Source of the DNA: Nanobdellota archaeon
GTDB lineage: Archaea; Nanobdellota; Nanobdellia; Pacearchaeales; GW2011-AR1
Direction of reading: 5' to 3'
Assembly (NCBI GenBank): GCA_018830845.1
Contig: JAHJRS010000035.1
Location: 1-5,281, forward strand
DNA length: 5,281 nt
Shown: positions 4,525-5,281 of the stretch, in pieces
How positions within the stretch are numbered: the first letter of the stretch is position 1
How the letters are laid out: each line of letters begins with the position of its first letter
The notes under the pieces: model-generated
Told to the model about the DNA's origin: nothing
Database searches by the model: none
What the model saw: only the letters and a program-made list of their open reading frames with translations
Position numbers and translations under genes: made by a program

Positions 4525-5281
4525 TTAAGCCAAACATTTAATCTCTTTTTCAATTTTTGGTTTTTCCAATTCAATCTTACGAACATTTTGATTTATCATT
4601 CCCATCCATCTATTTTGATTTGGGACTACTAAATTACATCTCTCTGCTGGTGTTTTCTTATCCTTAACACCCTTTCTTATGTGATTGTGGAAAACTCTAA
4701 AACCATCTGCATAAGTTTGAACTTCCTTAACTCCTCTACGAACTTTTAACATTTCTTTTTGGCTACTATTCATATTCTCAATAGCATTATTATTAACTTG
4801 TTTTCTTCTTCCTAAAATAGAAGTGTGCTTAACTTTTCTCTCGTTTCCCCAATTCCTAAAAGTTTTTCTAACTCCATCTTGATAAGCCATTAATTTGTCC
4901 GTGATTACTTGATAAGGTATTTTTCCGTTTTGTTTATATGCTTCTGTTAAAACCTTTTGTGCGTCTTTTGAACTTCTACCACGACCAGAATTTACAGAAG
5001 CAAGAAGAAATTTAGTTTTGTTATCCATAACATTCCATAAATAATCAAATTCTTTTCCTTTGTTCTTTTTATCAATTCCTCTTTTAGTCAAAACCATAGT
5101 TTCGTCTGCATTCCAAACGCCTTTAATATTTGGCTTGATTGTTTTGGAATATTCATTAATGACTTTTGAAAACCTTAATATCCATCTTCTTATTGTTTCG
5201 TGGTGCAAATCTACATTATAGAATTGCTTGAATTGGTCTGTAATATCTCTGTAACTCAAACCCTTAAAGTAGCAATCCATA
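4525..5281 (-). CDS. DDE transposase, IS6/IS240-like (5' end beyond window)
   Basis: The enzyme cuts and joins the ends of its insertion sequence. Of the 251 residues seen, about 7-36 form a helix-turn-helix (GLSYRDITDQF, then HHETIRRWILRF) as in IS6 N-termini. The catalytic DDE triad is visible as VWNADET (Asp59), QVITDKLMAY (Asp128) and NNNAIENMNS (Glu168), with 39 residues between the second Asp and Glu (about 34 in typical IS6). The Lys/Arg pair KVRRG follows, and HNHIRKG matches the family's C-terminal region. An ATG exists at 5280, but it directly precedes the GLSYRDI helix. Relatives usually have more sequence here, often a zinc ribbon, so the true start probably lies outside the window. 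No frameshift or stop interrupts what is seen, so the gene looks intact. Confidence 0.88.
   Translation of the reverse strand, partial: MDCYFKGLSYRDITDQFKQFYNVDLHHETIRRWILRFSKVINEYSKTIKPNIKGVWNADETMVLTKRGIDKKNKGKEFDYLWNVMDNKTKFLLASVNSGRGRSSKDAQKVLTEAYKQNGKIPYQVITDKLMAYQDGVRKTFRNWGNERKVKHTSILGRRKQVNNNAIENMNSSQKEMLKVRRGVKEVQTYADGFRVFHNHIRKGVKDKKTPAERCNLVVPNQNRWMGMINQNVRKIELEKPKIEKEIKCLA
4546..4565 (+). terminator. possible T-tract terminator of the membrane-protein gene pair
   Basis: Three T5 runs within 20 bases begin 22 nt after the stop at 4524, inside the 3' end of the transposase gene. They fit the archaeal oligo-T termination pattern, but T-rich sequence is common in this AT-rich region. 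Confidence 0.35.

Larger units (their letters stand above)
4012..5281. mobile_element. probable IS6/IS240-like element with two cargo genes (right end outside window)
   Basis: The proposed element contains, from the left, a repeat that may be its end, two small membrane-protein genes reading rightward, and a DDE transposase reading leftward. The transposase gene is clear; the left boundary is inferred only from the direct repeat and from its position where the native S19e promoter region stops. A typical IS6 element is about 0.7-1 kb and carries only the transposase, so this one would be larger than usual. Alternatively the membrane-protein genes are host genes and the element begins just beyond 4525. 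Confidence 0.4.

Noticed and set aside
4338..4586. 82-codon minus-strand frame
   Set aside because: It spans the tail-to-tail junction antisense to the 81-aa membrane protein and out of frame with the transposase. It is explained by low stop density in AT runs.

Overview
The window comes from an AT-rich archaeal genome. It carries archaeal/eukaryotic-type ribosomal proteins (S19e, L39e, L31e), a Methanocaldococcus-type 8-oxoguanine glycosylase (Ogg2), TATA boxes about 25 nt upstream of ATG codons (leaderless first genes) and tight gene packing with overlaps. Small genes, reduced family members and unrecognised short ORFs beside core genes would fit a DPANN-type archaeon, but the lineage is an inference.

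Layout. Positions 1-132 hold the 3' end of an unidentified gene. Positions 112-2005 form a base-excision-repair region. It consists of two divergent gene pairs, 98-aa unknown / endonuclease III (nth) and DUF5652-like membrane protein / ogg2. Each pair is separated by exactly 50 bp with one near-symmetric TATA element at the midpoint. The endonuclease III keeps its catalytic Lys and Asp but lacks the C-terminal 4Fe-4S cysteines.

Positions 2006-3868 are a five-gene leftward operon: S19e, a 93-aa unknown, L39e, L31e and a 114-aa unknown. Junctions are 0-7 nt gaps or an 11-nt overlap. In many archaea PDCD5 lies between S19e and L39e, and eIF6 follows L31e. Here both places hold unrecognised small proteins. 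L31e has a long charged tail of about 100 residues. A TATA box at 3947-3954 probably drives the operon.

Positions 3973-5281 look like accessory DNA. Two imperfect 19-21 bp direct repeats sit next to the operon promoter. They are followed by two coupled genes for tiny two-helix membrane proteins and, tail-to-tail with them, a DDE transposase of the IS6/IS240 type whose start is cut by the window edge. The repeats may be ends of the element, which would make the membrane-protein pair its cargo. The other end is outside the window, so this is not proven.

No stretch over 300 bases lacks a gene. The longest gap, 3869-4088, holds the operon promoter, the direct repeats and the promoter of the membrane-protein pair. 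No tRNA, rRNA or CRISPR array was seen.
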